Under the pieces are notes generated by a model that worked only from the letters and a program-made list of their open reading frames with translations, had not been told where the DNA came from and made no database searches. A program made the translations under genes and the position numbers. Of a stretch of 23,618 bases of DNA, positions 15,561 through 22,877 are shown one piece after another. The first letter of the stretch is position 1. Every line of letters starts with the position of its first letter. This DNA comes from UBA8514 sp050251415 (GTDB lineage Bacteria; Bacillota; Clostridia; Lachnospirales; Anaerotignaceae): positions 1 through 23,618 of the forward strand of contig JBFWMT010000039.1 in the NCBI GenBank assembly GCA_050251415.1. Reading direction: 5' to 3'.

Positions 15561-16472
15561 ATGAAAAAAGTTAAATTTAAGCCCAACAGAGAAAATTTTC
15601 TTTCTATAATAGTGTTATTTGTGCTTATCATAGGAACTGTGGTTATGGGTGGAGACAAATTAAATATAAAAACGCCTGTGGCCAGTGGTAAAAGTGTGCT
15701 TCAAAATTCAAAAGCGGCTATAGATGCCTCCAATGTGAATGAAGGATATATTATGGCAAAATATTTAGGCAGCAGCACTGGCAAAATTAAACTTATTATT
15801 GAAAAGTCGGGAGGAACTGCATATACATATGATATAACGCTTAAAAATACCTATGAGACCTTCCCATTAACAGAAGGCAATGGAAGTTATAAGGTTACAG
15901 TATATGAAAATATTGGCGGAACAAAATATTCAACAGCCTATGGAACGTCGGTTACAGCTAGTATCAAAGATGAATATTCACCGTTTCTTTATCCAAACCA
16001 GTATGTAAACTTTACCGAAAAGTCTGCTGTAGTTTCACAAGGGGTAAAAGTTACAGAGGGTTGTACAACAGAACTGGAAAAGGTTCAAAATATATATAAC
16101 TATGTTGTTGATAATTTTACCTATGACTATGCCAAAGCGAAAACCGTTCAGTCTGGCTATGTACCTAATGTTGACGTTATACTAAGCAGTAAAAAAGGCA
16201 TCTGCCTTGACTATGCATCGGTTATGGCGTCTATGCTTAGAAGCCAGGATATACCAGCAAAGCTTATGGTTGGTTACGCTGGCAATACTTATCACGCATG
16301 GATAACGGTATACATTAAAGATGTGGGATGGGTGGATAACATTATTTACTTTGACGGAAGTGATTGGAAGCTTATGGACCCAACCTTTGCATCTACTGCA
16401 TCAGGTGGAGTAAGCTCACAGGTAACTTTTAAGCCAAATGAAAAGAACTATTCTGCAAGATTTGCTTATTAA
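15561..16472 (+). CDS. Membrane-anchored transglutaminase-like protein
   Basis: 303 residues. An N-terminal membrane segment or uncleaved signal (LSIIVLFVLIIGTVVMGG, about 15-32) leads into a beta-rich domain and then a C-terminal transglutaminase-like cysteine-protease fold. The catalytic triad is visible as C215 (KGICLDYA), H245 (YHAW) and D273 (LMDPTF). Such proteins act outside the membrane as peptidases, cross-linkers or amidases; which applies here is not clear. The start is the ATG at 15561 with GAGGTGG upstream; a TTG at 15540 is rejected. It opens the pilus-like operon (30-bp gap to the PilC gene), so it may process or cross-link pilus or surface proteins. Confidence 0.8.
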   Translation: MKKVKFKPNRENFLSIIVLFVLIIGTVVMGGDKLNIKTPVASGKSVLQNSKAAIDASNVNEGYIMAKYLGSSTGKIKLIIEKSGGTAYTYDITLKNTYETFPLTEGNGSYKVTVYENIGGTKYSTAYGTSVTASIKDEYSPFLYPNQYVNFTEKSAVVSQGVKVTEGCTTELEKVQNIYNYVVDNFTYDYAKAKTVQSGYVPNVDVILSSKKGICLDYASVMASMLRSQDIPAKLMVGYAGNTYHAWITVYIKDVGWVDNIIYFDGSDWKLMDPTFASTASGGVSSQVTFKPNEKNYSARFAY

Positions 16473-16502
16473 TTTCCATAAATCAAGATTGATGGTGAAA
16501 AT

Positions 16503-17552
16503 ATGAAAAAAAATGGAACTAAAATGCTGAAGGAGCATGAATTATCAGCTTTTTGTATGGAGGTTTCCATGCTTTTAAGTGCAGGAATGTCCTTAGAGCA
16601 GGGGATACTTACCATTGCGGATGATGAAAAAACTAAAGAGGGCAAGGATTTGTTTATGGGCATTTTTAATGCCATGAGTGAAGGTGCTGCATTTAATCAG
16701 GCACTTGTTACGGCAGGGGCATTTCCAACCTATCTTACAGACATGGTACTTATGGGCGAAAAAACAGGTAACCTTGAAAAAATACTTGAAGAGCTGCACA
16801 CTTTTTATGATAAAAAAGAAGAGCTGTATTCAACAATAAAAACGGCAGTGCTATACCCATGTATTATGGCTATAATGATGTTCATTGTTCTGTTAGTACT
16901 TGTTGTGAAGATATTGCCTGTTTTTAACCAAGTATATTATGACTTGGGTAGTGGCATACCCACCTCAACAATTGTAGTAATGAAGGTAGGACGGATTTTA
17001 AGTGTTGTGGCCATGGGTGCATTTGGTGCAGTTATTTTGGTAGCCATCGTATCTTTAATCTACCAAAAGCTTAATCAAGGGAAACTATTATTTGATTTTG
17101 AAAAAATATTTATGTCTAAAAGCAAAACAGGGGCCATTATTTCTAAGGCAAGGTTTGCATCTGTACTTTCAATGGCCTTTTCCAGTGGGCTTGAGCTTGA
17201 ATACGCAATGGATTTGGCTGAATGCTTTATCAGCAATCCGCTAATTAAGGAAAAAATAAAACAATGCAAGGAAGATGTATCAAAGGGAGAGTCACTTTCT
17301 AACGCTATTGAAAAAGCTGGAATTTTTCAGGGCGTAAACGCAGGCATATTAAGCATAGGCTTAAAAAGCGGAAATGCAGAAACTGCACTTAAAAATATCT
17401 CTGAAAAATACGCTAATGAGTCTGAAGATAGAATATCGGAAATGGTCTCTTCTGTTGAGCCTGTTTTGGTTATTGCATTGTCTTTAATGGTGGGGTTAAT
17501 ACTTCTTATGGTAATGATGCCTTTGCTTGGGATTATGTCTGCATTGGGCTGA
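16503..17552 (+). CDS. PilC/GspF-type inner-membrane platform protein
   Basis: 349 residues with two T2SSF domains (about 14-135 and 215-340) and three membrane segments (about 117-141, 166-187 and 322-345), the standard GspF/PilC topology. Family blocks include LLSAGMSLEQGI, MVLMGEKTGNLEKIL and, in the second half, FSSGLELEYAMDLAE and GLKSGNAETALKNISEKY. In type IV pili and type II secretion this protein couples the cytoplasmic ATPase to pilin assembly. At 349 residues it is slightly shorter than the usual ~400. The ATG follows GGTGA. It is the only PilC-type gene in the cluster and should pair with the PilT-type ATPase at 19292. Confidence 0.9.
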   Translation: MKKNGTKMLKEHELSAFCMEVSMLLSAGMSLEQGILTIADDEKTKEGKDLFMGIFNAMSEGAAFNQALVTAGAFPTYLTDMVLMGEKTGNLEKILEELHTFYDKKEELYSTIKTAVLYPCIMAIMMFIVLLVLVVKILPVFNQVYYDLGSGIPTSTIVVMKVGRILSVVAMGAFGAVILVAIVSLIYQKLNQGKLLFDFEKIFMSKSKTGAIISKARFASVLSMAFSSGLELEYAMDLAECFISNPLIKEKIKQCKEDVSKGESLSNAIEKAGIFQGVNAGILSIGLKSGNAETALKNISEKYANESEDRISEMVSSVEPVLVIALSLMVGLILLMVMMPLLGIMSALG

Positions 17553-17569
17553 AAGGGCAGGAGATAGCA

Positions 17570-17896
17570 GTGATTATTTCAAAAAAGAAGAAAAATATTT
17601 CAGGGTTATTGGGGTATGGCATAGTGCTTGTGGCCATCCTTGGGTTTTTTATTGTAAGTACAAACCGTATGTACGAAAGCAGCAGTGAAGATGGCTGTAG
17701 GTTGCTTATAGAGGCAGTGGCAAAAACTGCTGTGCATTGCTATGCTATTGAAGGGCAGTATCCTAAGGATATAGATTACCTGGAGGAAAACTATGGGTTA
17801 AGCTATAACCACGATAGATACACAGTGCATTATGAGTTGACAGGTGCCAATCTTATGCCAGGAATTTTTGTTACGGAGAGTGATTTAAATGATTAA
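17570..17896 (+). CDS. Small membrane-anchored pilin-like protein
   Basis: 108 residues. The start is GTG at 17570 with AGGAGA five to six bases before it. A short basic N-terminus (IISKKKKN) precedes one hydrophobic segment (about 11-29) and a small extracellular domain with two cysteines (C43, C57). ISGLLGYGIVLVAI has a glycine ahead of a hydrophobic run but lacks the Glu at +5, so it is not a canonical type IV pilin. The motif EGQYPKDIDYLEENYG resembles the start of the periplasmic part of some pseudopilins. It lies 17 bp after pilC and overlaps the next gene by 8 bp. Likely an accessory pilin or assembly factor. Confidence 0.65.
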   Translation: MIISKKKKNISGLLGYGIVLVAILGFFIVSTNRMYESSSEDGCRLLIEAVAKTAVHCYAIEGQYPKDIDYLEENYGLSYNHDRYTVHYELTGANLMPGIFVTESDLND

Positions 17897-18365
17897 AAGC
17901 AATACAAAAAAACACAGCATAGATGTATTTTTTGTGATGTGCATTTTTTTGGCTTTTGCACTGTCCCTTTCAGCGTTACTTGTAGTTGGGGCAAAAATCC
18001 ATCAAAGTATAAGTGAAAATACAGAAGATAATTATCAGCTTCGTACAAGTCTGCTTTATGTTTCAAATAAAATAGCAGCCTTTAACGAAAACGGCATGGT
18101 TTATACGGGCGAATTTAATGGCGGAGACGCATTGTTTTTGGAGGAAAATATTGACGGCATAAGCTATATTACAAAAATATATGCTTACGAAGGTCAGCTT
18201 TATGAGCTTTTTAGTGAGGCAGATAGTGACTTGGATGCGGTTTCTGGTACAAAAATTACGGATGTTGCAGGATTTGAAGTGACATATATAAGCGAAAATC
18301 TATTAAAAACAAAAGTTCTAAGCCCACAGGGGAAAGAGAATGTTATAATTACGCAAGTTAATTAA
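17889..18365 (+). CDS. DUF4860-like pilus-cluster protein
   Basis: 158 residues. One N-terminal membrane helix (about 12-34, VFFVMCIFLAFALSLSALLV) is followed by an extracellular domain with RTSLLYVSNKIAAF, GDALFLEENIDGISYITKIY and YEGQLYELF. These match my memory of DUF4860, found in pilus clusters of Lachnospiraceae-like bacteria. Function is unknown; the arrangement resembles a minor pseudopilin without the glycine/Glu+5 signature. It overlaps the previous gene by 8 bp (translational coupling) and has GGAGAG as RBS. Confidence 0.65.
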   Translation: MIKSNTKKHSIDVFFVMCIFLAFALSLSALLVVGAKIHQSISENTEDNYQLRTSLLYVSNKIAAFNENGMVYTGEFNGGDALFLEENIDGISYITKIYAYEGQLYELFSEADSDLDAVSGTKITDVAGFEVTYISENLLKTKVLSPQGKENVIITQVN

Positions 18366-18377
18366 GCAGGTGATGTT

Positions 18378-18815
18378 ATGAGTAATCTTAATGGAAATAA
18401 ATCTGGACTTTTTCTTATGGAGCTGATAGTGGTGACGCTCTTTTTTTCTGTTGCGGCGGTTATATGTTTAAAAGTCTTTTATGCAGGGGAATCTTTAAGT
18501 AAGGAAAGCCAAGTGCTTACAAACACCGTTATACAGGCACAAAATGCGGCACAGCTTATTAAAAGTGATAACGGCGGAATTGAAACCTTTTGCGATTACT
18601 ATGGTGCAACTGCCAAGGATGGTATTATAATTCTATATTTTGATGATGAGTTTGCACCTTGTGACGGTAATATGAATGCAAGTATTAAAATGGTTGTGAA
18701 GCAAAAAATAGATGGAGAAATTATTGATTCCACTATTGATTTCATAGATATAGCCAAGGACGAAAGTTTGTATTGCCTTGAAACGAAGACATACACTGGG
18801 AGGAACAGCCGATGA
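18378..18815 (+). CDS. Type IV prepilin-like protein
   Basis: 145 residues. The short leader MSNLNGNKSG ends in Gly and the mature part would begin LFLMELIVV, with Glu at +5 followed by a hydrophobic helix. This is the class III prepilin signal cut by a prepilin peptidase. The rest is a globular domain with four cysteines after the helix region. The size fits a minor pilin or pseudopilin. The RBS is AGGTGA. Its end overlaps the next start by 4 bp (ATGA). Confidence 0.8.
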   Translation: MSNLNGNKSGLFLMELIVVTLFFSVAAVICLKVFYAGESLSKESQVLTNTVIQAQNAAQLIKSDNGGIETFCDYYGATAKDGIIILYFDDEFAPCDGNMNASIKMVVKQKIDGEIIDSTIDFIDIAKDESLYCLETKTYTGRNSR

Positions 18816-19261
18816 AAAGAAGATTAAAGGCCATGGGACTTCCTATTGGTGGGCCGTCTCTTCTTATGGCATTCATACTTTTGTGCCTTACAATTTTTGC
18901 AAGCATATCATTTATGGCGGCTAATAGAGATTATAAGCTTTCACAGAAAACAGCAGAACATCTAACACAATATTATGCAGCAGACAGTAGGGCAGAGGAG
19001 ATTTTGGCCCAAATAGACAACTCATTAAAAAACAATGAGGGGATAGAGGCTATTGAAAATAATTTTAAAGACTATAATGCAATCATTATTAAGGAGGACA
19101 ATATAATTAATATTACATATGCTGTAGCAGTAAAAGACGAAATGGAACTTTCTGTAGCGGCTAGGGTTACAGAGGGCAATATAAAAGTTTTAGGTTGGAA
19201 GGTTGTTAATAACCGTATAATAGAGGATACGCCAACCTTTTTGGATTTGCCGGTTTTTTGA
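18812..19261 (+). CDS. Minor-pilin (PilX-like) membrane protein
   Basis: 149 residues. GGPSLLMAFILLCLTIFASI (13-32) is a hydrophobic stretch preceded by GG. It is followed by an amphipathic helix (YKLSQKTAEHLTQYYAADSR) and a small beta domain. The GG plus helix layout is like PilX/GspK-type minor pilins that lack the +5 Glu. The start overlaps the previous stop (ATGA) and GGGAGG lies eight bases upstream. Confidence 0.65.
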   Translation: MKRRLKAMGLPIGGPSLLMAFILLCLTIFASISFMAANRDYKLSQKTAEHLTQYYAADSRAEEILAQIDNSLKNNEGIEAIENNFKDYNAIIIKEDNIINITYAVAVKDEMELSVAARVTEGNIKVLGWKVVNNRIIEDTPTFLDLPVF

Positions 19262-19291
19262 TTGAACCTTTTAGAAAGACAGAGGTGTAAA

Positions 19292-20359
19292 ATGGACGTT
19301 GTAAATATTTTATCTGAAGCGGTTAACAGAGGTGCATCTGATATTTTTATAATTGCGGGGCTTCCTGTATCCTATAAAGTTAGTGGAAGTATTCAAAGGC
19401 TTGAAACGGAAAGGCTTATGCCTCAAAATACCAGAGAGATCATTGAAAATATGTATTGGCTTGCAGACGGCAGAAATATATCGTTGCTTTTAGACAGTGG
19501 AGATGATGATTTTTCTTTTTCTGTAAAGAATTTATCTAGGTTCAGGGTGAATACATATAAACAGAGAGGCTCTCTGGCGGCTATTGTGCGTGTAATTTCT
19601 TTTGAATTGCCTGTATATACTGAACTTAATATACCTGAAAATGTTATGAGCATTGCTGATTTTAATAATGGCTTTGTGCTTGTAACAGGTCCAGCGGCAA
19701 GTGGCAAAAGTACAACCCTTGCATGTATCGTAGATGCTGTAAATTCAACCAGAAATGGGCATATAATAACCTTAGAAGACCCTATTGAATATTTGCACAA
19801 GCACAAAGAAAGTGTAGTAAGCCAAAGAGAAGTGCCAATGGATACGCCAAGCTACGTTGTGGCACTGATGGCGGCACTTAGGCAGTCTCCAGATATGGTA
19901 TTGATTGGTGAGATGAGAGATAGCGACACGATTCGCACAGCGGTTACGGCGGCTGAAACAGGGCATTTTGTGATTTCTACACTGCATACCATTGGTGCGG
20001 CAAATACTATAGACCGTATTATAGATGCCTTTCCTGAACAACAGCAGCAGCAAATACGGGTTCAGCTGTCTATGGTACTTAGGGCAGTTGTATCTCAACA
20101 GCTTATACCAACGGTTGACGGCAAGGTGGTTCCTGCCTTTGAGGTGATGTTTATAAACAGTGCAATACGTAACATGATAAGGGAATCGAAGATACACCAA
20201 ATAGATTCGGCTATATTTTCTTCTGGCGATGAGAATATGATATCTATGGATACCAGTATATATAATCTTTATAAAAGCGGTAGAATAACGGCTGAAAATG
20301 CTCTTTTATACAGCATCAACAAAGAATTAATGCAAAAGAAAATGAATGCAAATGTGTAA
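19292..20359 (+). CDS. PilT-type pilus ATPase
   Basis: 355 residues, a hexameric motor of the GspE/PilB/PilT class. An N-terminal PAS-like domain (AVNRGASDIFIIAGLP) is followed by the RecA-like core with Walker A GPAASGKST (133-141), acidic motif TLEDPIEY, Walker B VLIGEMRD and the His box STLHTIGAANTIDRIIDAFP. These and the length match PilT rather than PilB, which is longer with an extra N-terminal domain. The start is the ATG at 19292 (AGAGGTG upstream); a TTG at 19262 is rejected. It is the last gene of the operon. No PilB, PilM-Q or prepilin peptidase is in the window. The motor for extension must come from elsewhere, or this ATPase does both jobs. Confidence 0.9.
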   Translation: MDVVNILSEAVNRGASDIFIIAGLPVSYKVSGSIQRLETERLMPQNTREIIENMYWLADGRNISLLLDSGDDDFSFSVKNLSRFRVNTYKQRGSLAAIVRVISFELPVYTELNIPENVMSIADFNNGFVLVTGPAASGKSTTLACIVDAVNSTRNGHIITLEDPIEYLHKHKESVVSQREVPMDTPSYVVALMAALRQSPDMVLIGEMRDSDTIRTAVTAAETGHFVISTLHTIGAANTIDRIIDAFPEQQQQQIRVQLSMVLRAVVSQQLIPTVDGKVVPAFEVMFINSAIRNMIRESKIHQIDSAIFSSGDENMISMDTSIYNLYKSGRITAENALLYSINKELMQKKMNANV

Positions 20360-20370
20360 GGGAACAAAAA

Positions 20371-20490
20371 CCTTGGGCGTTGCCCAAACCCACTTGCTTT
20401 TTGAAAAAAGCAAGACCAAAAACTTTTATATGGGTCAATGGGTGAAACCCTTGTGGGTGTTTGAGGGCAACGCCCTCAAGGGTTTGACTT
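20371..20490. repeat. Palindrome-rich intergenic repeat and shared terminator of convergent operons
   Basis: Nested hairpins are visible: GGGC/GCCC at 20375-20385; CTTGCTTTTT/AAAAAGCAAG at 20393-20414; AAACCCTTG (20445-20453) with CAAGGGTTT (20477-20485); and, nested in the last, TTGAGGGC/GCCCTCAA at 20461-20479. GGGCGTTGCCC and GGGCAACGCCC at the two ends are inverted copies. The composition is more GC-rich than the flanking genes. It probably ends both the pilT transcript and the opposing kinase transcript. I recall similar GCCC-rich intergenic repeats in Clostridia, so it may be a multi-copy element. Confidence 0.7.
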
Positions 20491-20498
20491 TTGTAATT

Positions 20499-21824
20499 TT
20501 AAACCACAATCTTCAGCATTACCGAAGCTCTGAATACATTGTCGAAAAATTCAAATTCCGCTTGGCCTTGATATTTTTCTGCCACAGCTTGAACAGAGGT
20601 AATACCAATGCCCTTTCCTTCTCGTTTTGAGGAAAGAAAAACATCTTTCTCCTTTTTAATTTCCCCTTCAAAGCTATTGTCAACTGCAATTACCACGTAT
20701 TCCCCTACCAATGCGGCACTTACTGTAATAAATGGGGTTGACTCCTGTTGACGTTTACATGCCTCCAGTGCGTTTTCTAAAAGGTTTCCAAATACAATGC
20801 ATAAATCGCTGTCCGCAACGCCTATGCTTTCAGGCAAATTAATGTGAATGTCGGTTTCTATTTTTTCCTTCTTTGCCTGTTCCATATAATAGTGGGCTAT
20901 GGTGTTCACTGCATAATTTTTGCACAGCACTATTGCCGTATCCTCGGGAACAGATTGAATGTATTGGCTTACGTATTCCGAAAGCTTTTGGTGGTTGCCA
21001 GCGTTTACATAGGCCTGTATCAGTGCCAGATGATGTCTTAAATCATGCCTTGCCGCCCTAGTTTCTTCAATATGGCGGGAAATAGTATTATAGTGTGCCT
21101 GTTCCAGTGCAAGTTGACGTTGAATCATGCTTGCTTTCTCCATAAGGCTTACATTTTCCGCAGTTTGTTTCAGGGCAACGGCAAAAATAATACAGCATAC
21201 TATAATGCTTCCGAAGCAAAAAATGCGAACGATGTAACCAGAGAGGTTTGAGGCCCTTTCAAAGTCAAAGCTATAGGTTGAAAGAAATGTTCCGCTGTAG
21301 AAAAAAATGAAAATAAACCACACAAGATTCCACGACTTTCCAGGGGAAATATTTAAAGCAGGAAGTATAGTAGAATTCATTAGCTTTATTAAAAATGGAA
21401 AGATAACGGTAATTTGCAAAATTGTGATTATATTGGTGAATAAATAGGTGAATGGAATTGGAAATTTCAAAAGAAGCAATCTTTCAACATAATTTGCATT
21501 CACCATAATAAAAGAAGCAACTGAAAATAGAAAGCCAAAAATAAACAGTTGTTTAGACAGCTTTTCCTTTATAATTACAAAGGATAAAAATAAATTAAAT
21601 ACCGAAAAAGCAAGCTGATAACGCTGTGTAACCGAGGGATTCCAATAAGGCTGCCGTGCAATATAGCAAAAAATTAACGCTTGTGTACAAAATAAAATTA
21701 TGTAAAGAGGTAAAAGTGCGTTTATTGGTATGCGAAGTCTATCCCGAAAGGAATAATAGCGCAGAGCATTAAAGGGGACTAAAAAGATTAAAATATAAAT
21801 AAAGTTAATGATATCAGAAAGCAT
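20499..21824 (-). CDS. GHKL sensor histidine kinase (AgrC/LytTR-partner type)
   Basis: 441 residues. The N-terminal ~220 residues hold about six membrane helices, then a coiled linker, a phospho-acceptor block ARHDLRHHLALIQ (likely H260) and a GHKL ATPase with the N-box NLLENALEA (N351) and G-box GKGIGITS (403-410). This is the architecture of peptide- or envelope-sensing kinases partnered with LytTR regulators. GGAG lies eight bases before the ATG. Its start overlaps the end of the response regulator gene by 11 bp, so the pair is translationally coupled. No AgrB/AgrD-like gene is in the window, so the signal is unknown. Confidence 0.9.
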   Translation of the reverse strand: MLSDIINFIYILIFLVPFNALRYYSFRDRLRIPINALLPLYIILFCTQALIFCYIARQPYWNPSVTQRYQLAFSVFNLFLSFVIIKEKLSKQLFIFGFLFSVASFIMVNANYVERLLLLKFPIPFTYLFTNIITILQITVIFPFLIKLMNSTILPALNISPGKSWNLVWFIFIFFYSGTFLSTYSFDFERASNLSGYIVRIFCFGSIIVCCIIFAVALKQTAENVSLMEKASMIQRQLALEQAHYNTISRHIEETRAARHDLRHHLALIQAYVNAGNHQKLSEYVSQYIQSVPEDTAIVLCKNYAVNTIAHYYMEQAKKEKIETDIHINLPESIGVADSDLCIVFGNLLENALEACKRQQESTPFITVSAALVGEYVVIAVDNSFEGEIKKEKDVFLSSKREGKGIGITSVQAVAEKYQGQAEFEFFDNVFRASVMLKIVV

Positions 21825-22542
21825 CGTTTCGTCTCCTTACGCAATTAAACAGGTAGTCTGTATAGCACTTACGCATTAGTTGAAGTTCCTTTCTGGGAAT
21901 CGGTATCTTTGTGCCGTTTTTTAAAATGAAGTCTGAACCGTCCTGTGAGGCAATAAAGTTCATATTCACAATATAACTACGGTGGCACCGAAGAAAAATA
22001 TCCATAGGAAGAAGTTTTCCTAATTCATCCAAGGAGAGATAGGCTTTAATTTTCTCTGGTTTGGTATGAATTAGTACGGTGTTGCCGTAAACTTCTGCAA
22101 AAATTATATCTTTTAGAAGGATACGTGTAACCATGTGCCCTGTTTTAACATCTATGTATTTCTCAGCCTGTGCAAACAACTGCTTGCAACGGTCTAAACC
22201 AACTTCCACGTCTTCATATCTTAATGGTTTCACAAGGTAATGCACTGCACCTACCTCAAACCCATCTAAAGCATGGTCTAGGCTGGTGGTTGTAAAAATT
22301 ATCAAACAGCTCTGGTCTGTTTCCCGTAAAGTACGAGCCGTTTCCACTCCTGTTTTTTCCTTCATATAAATATCCAAAAAAACCATGTCATACTCTTTTG
22401 TTGGAACGCTTTCCAAAAAATCCTCGCCACTTTCAAAAGCCGAAAGGGTGTAATCCAAGTGGAGTGTATCCATATACTGTTCAATATAGCGTGTTAAAAT
22501 TTCCCTGTCATTTGCACAATCATCGCATATGCCAATATGCAC
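21814..22542 (-). CDS. LytTR-family response regulator
   Basis: 242 residues. The receiver domain (1-120) has the acidic pair CDD (D7, D8), phospho-acceptor D57 (MVFLDIYM), T in IIFTTTS and K105 (YLVKPL). The C-terminal LytTR DNA-binding domain (about 135-240) includes GHMVTRILLKDIIFAEVYGN, RCHRSYIVNM and the GTKIPIPRK end. I chose GTG at 22542 as the start, seven bases after GGAGG; an ATG at 22566 would place the SD inside the gene and add an untypical N-terminus. LytTR proteins bind pairs of ~9-bp direct repeats about two helical turns apart; such a pair lies at 22684-22714 upstream of the divergent gene. Confidence 0.9.
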   Translation of the reverse strand: MHIGICDDCANDREILTRYIEQYMDTLHLDYTLSAFESGEDFLESVPTKEYDMVFLDIYMKEKTGVETARTLRETDQSCLIIFTTTSLDHALDGFEVGAVHYLVKPLRYEDVEVGLDRCKQLFAQAEKYIDVKTGHMVTRILLKDIIFAEVYGNTVLIHTKPEKIKAYLSLDELGKLLPMDIFLRCHRSYIVNMNFIASQDGSDFILKNGTKIPIPRKELQLMRKCYTDYLFNCVRRRNDAF

Positions 22543-22683
22543 AGCCCTTCCTCCTTTCAAAAACATACTGCTACAATTTTACCATAATTTAGTTTCACAT
22601 GAAAGAAGAATTTTAGGGTGAAAGTGCAAATTTAACCCCGATGTCAACCCCTTGTCAACACTTTTTTAAGGTCAAAAAGGGCT

Positions 22684-22714
22684 TTTCACATCGAAAACTG
22701 GCATTTCACATCGA
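22684..22714 (+). promoter_or_regulatory. Direct-repeat operator, candidate LytTR site
   Basis: TTTCACATCGA occurs at 22684-22694 and again, unchanged, at 22704-22714, a 20-bp period. A related TTTCACATGA lies at 22593-22602. The downstream copy ends five bases before a -35 element. Confidence 0.6.
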
Positions 22715-22719
22715 GTTTA

Positions 22720-22748
22720 TTGAAATTTATCCCAAAAAACTGTAAACT
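22720..22748 (+). promoter_or_regulatory. Promoter of the 22878 surface-protein gene
   Basis: TTGAAA (22720-22725), a 17-bp spacer and TAAACT (22743-22748). This leaves a purine-rich leader of about 120 bases before the gene. The -10 is imperfect, consistent with activation from the upstream repeats. Confidence 0.5.
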
Positions 22749-22877
22749 ACTTGCGTCTGAAGATGAAACACGGGGGAAGCTTTTTACAAGGCTACAATGC
22801 TAAAGGGGGAAGAGGAAAGAAGGAAAAATAGAACAGTTGTTATAAAAATTAGGGAAAAAGAGGGAGGAAATTAAAAA

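Noticed and set aside
22763..22875. Two small open frames (22 and 25 codons) in the leader of the 22878 gene, considered as signal peptides for the kinase
   Set aside because: Poor start contexts, purine-rich spurious coding, no leader or cysteine pattern of AgrD-type peptides, and no AgrB nearby.
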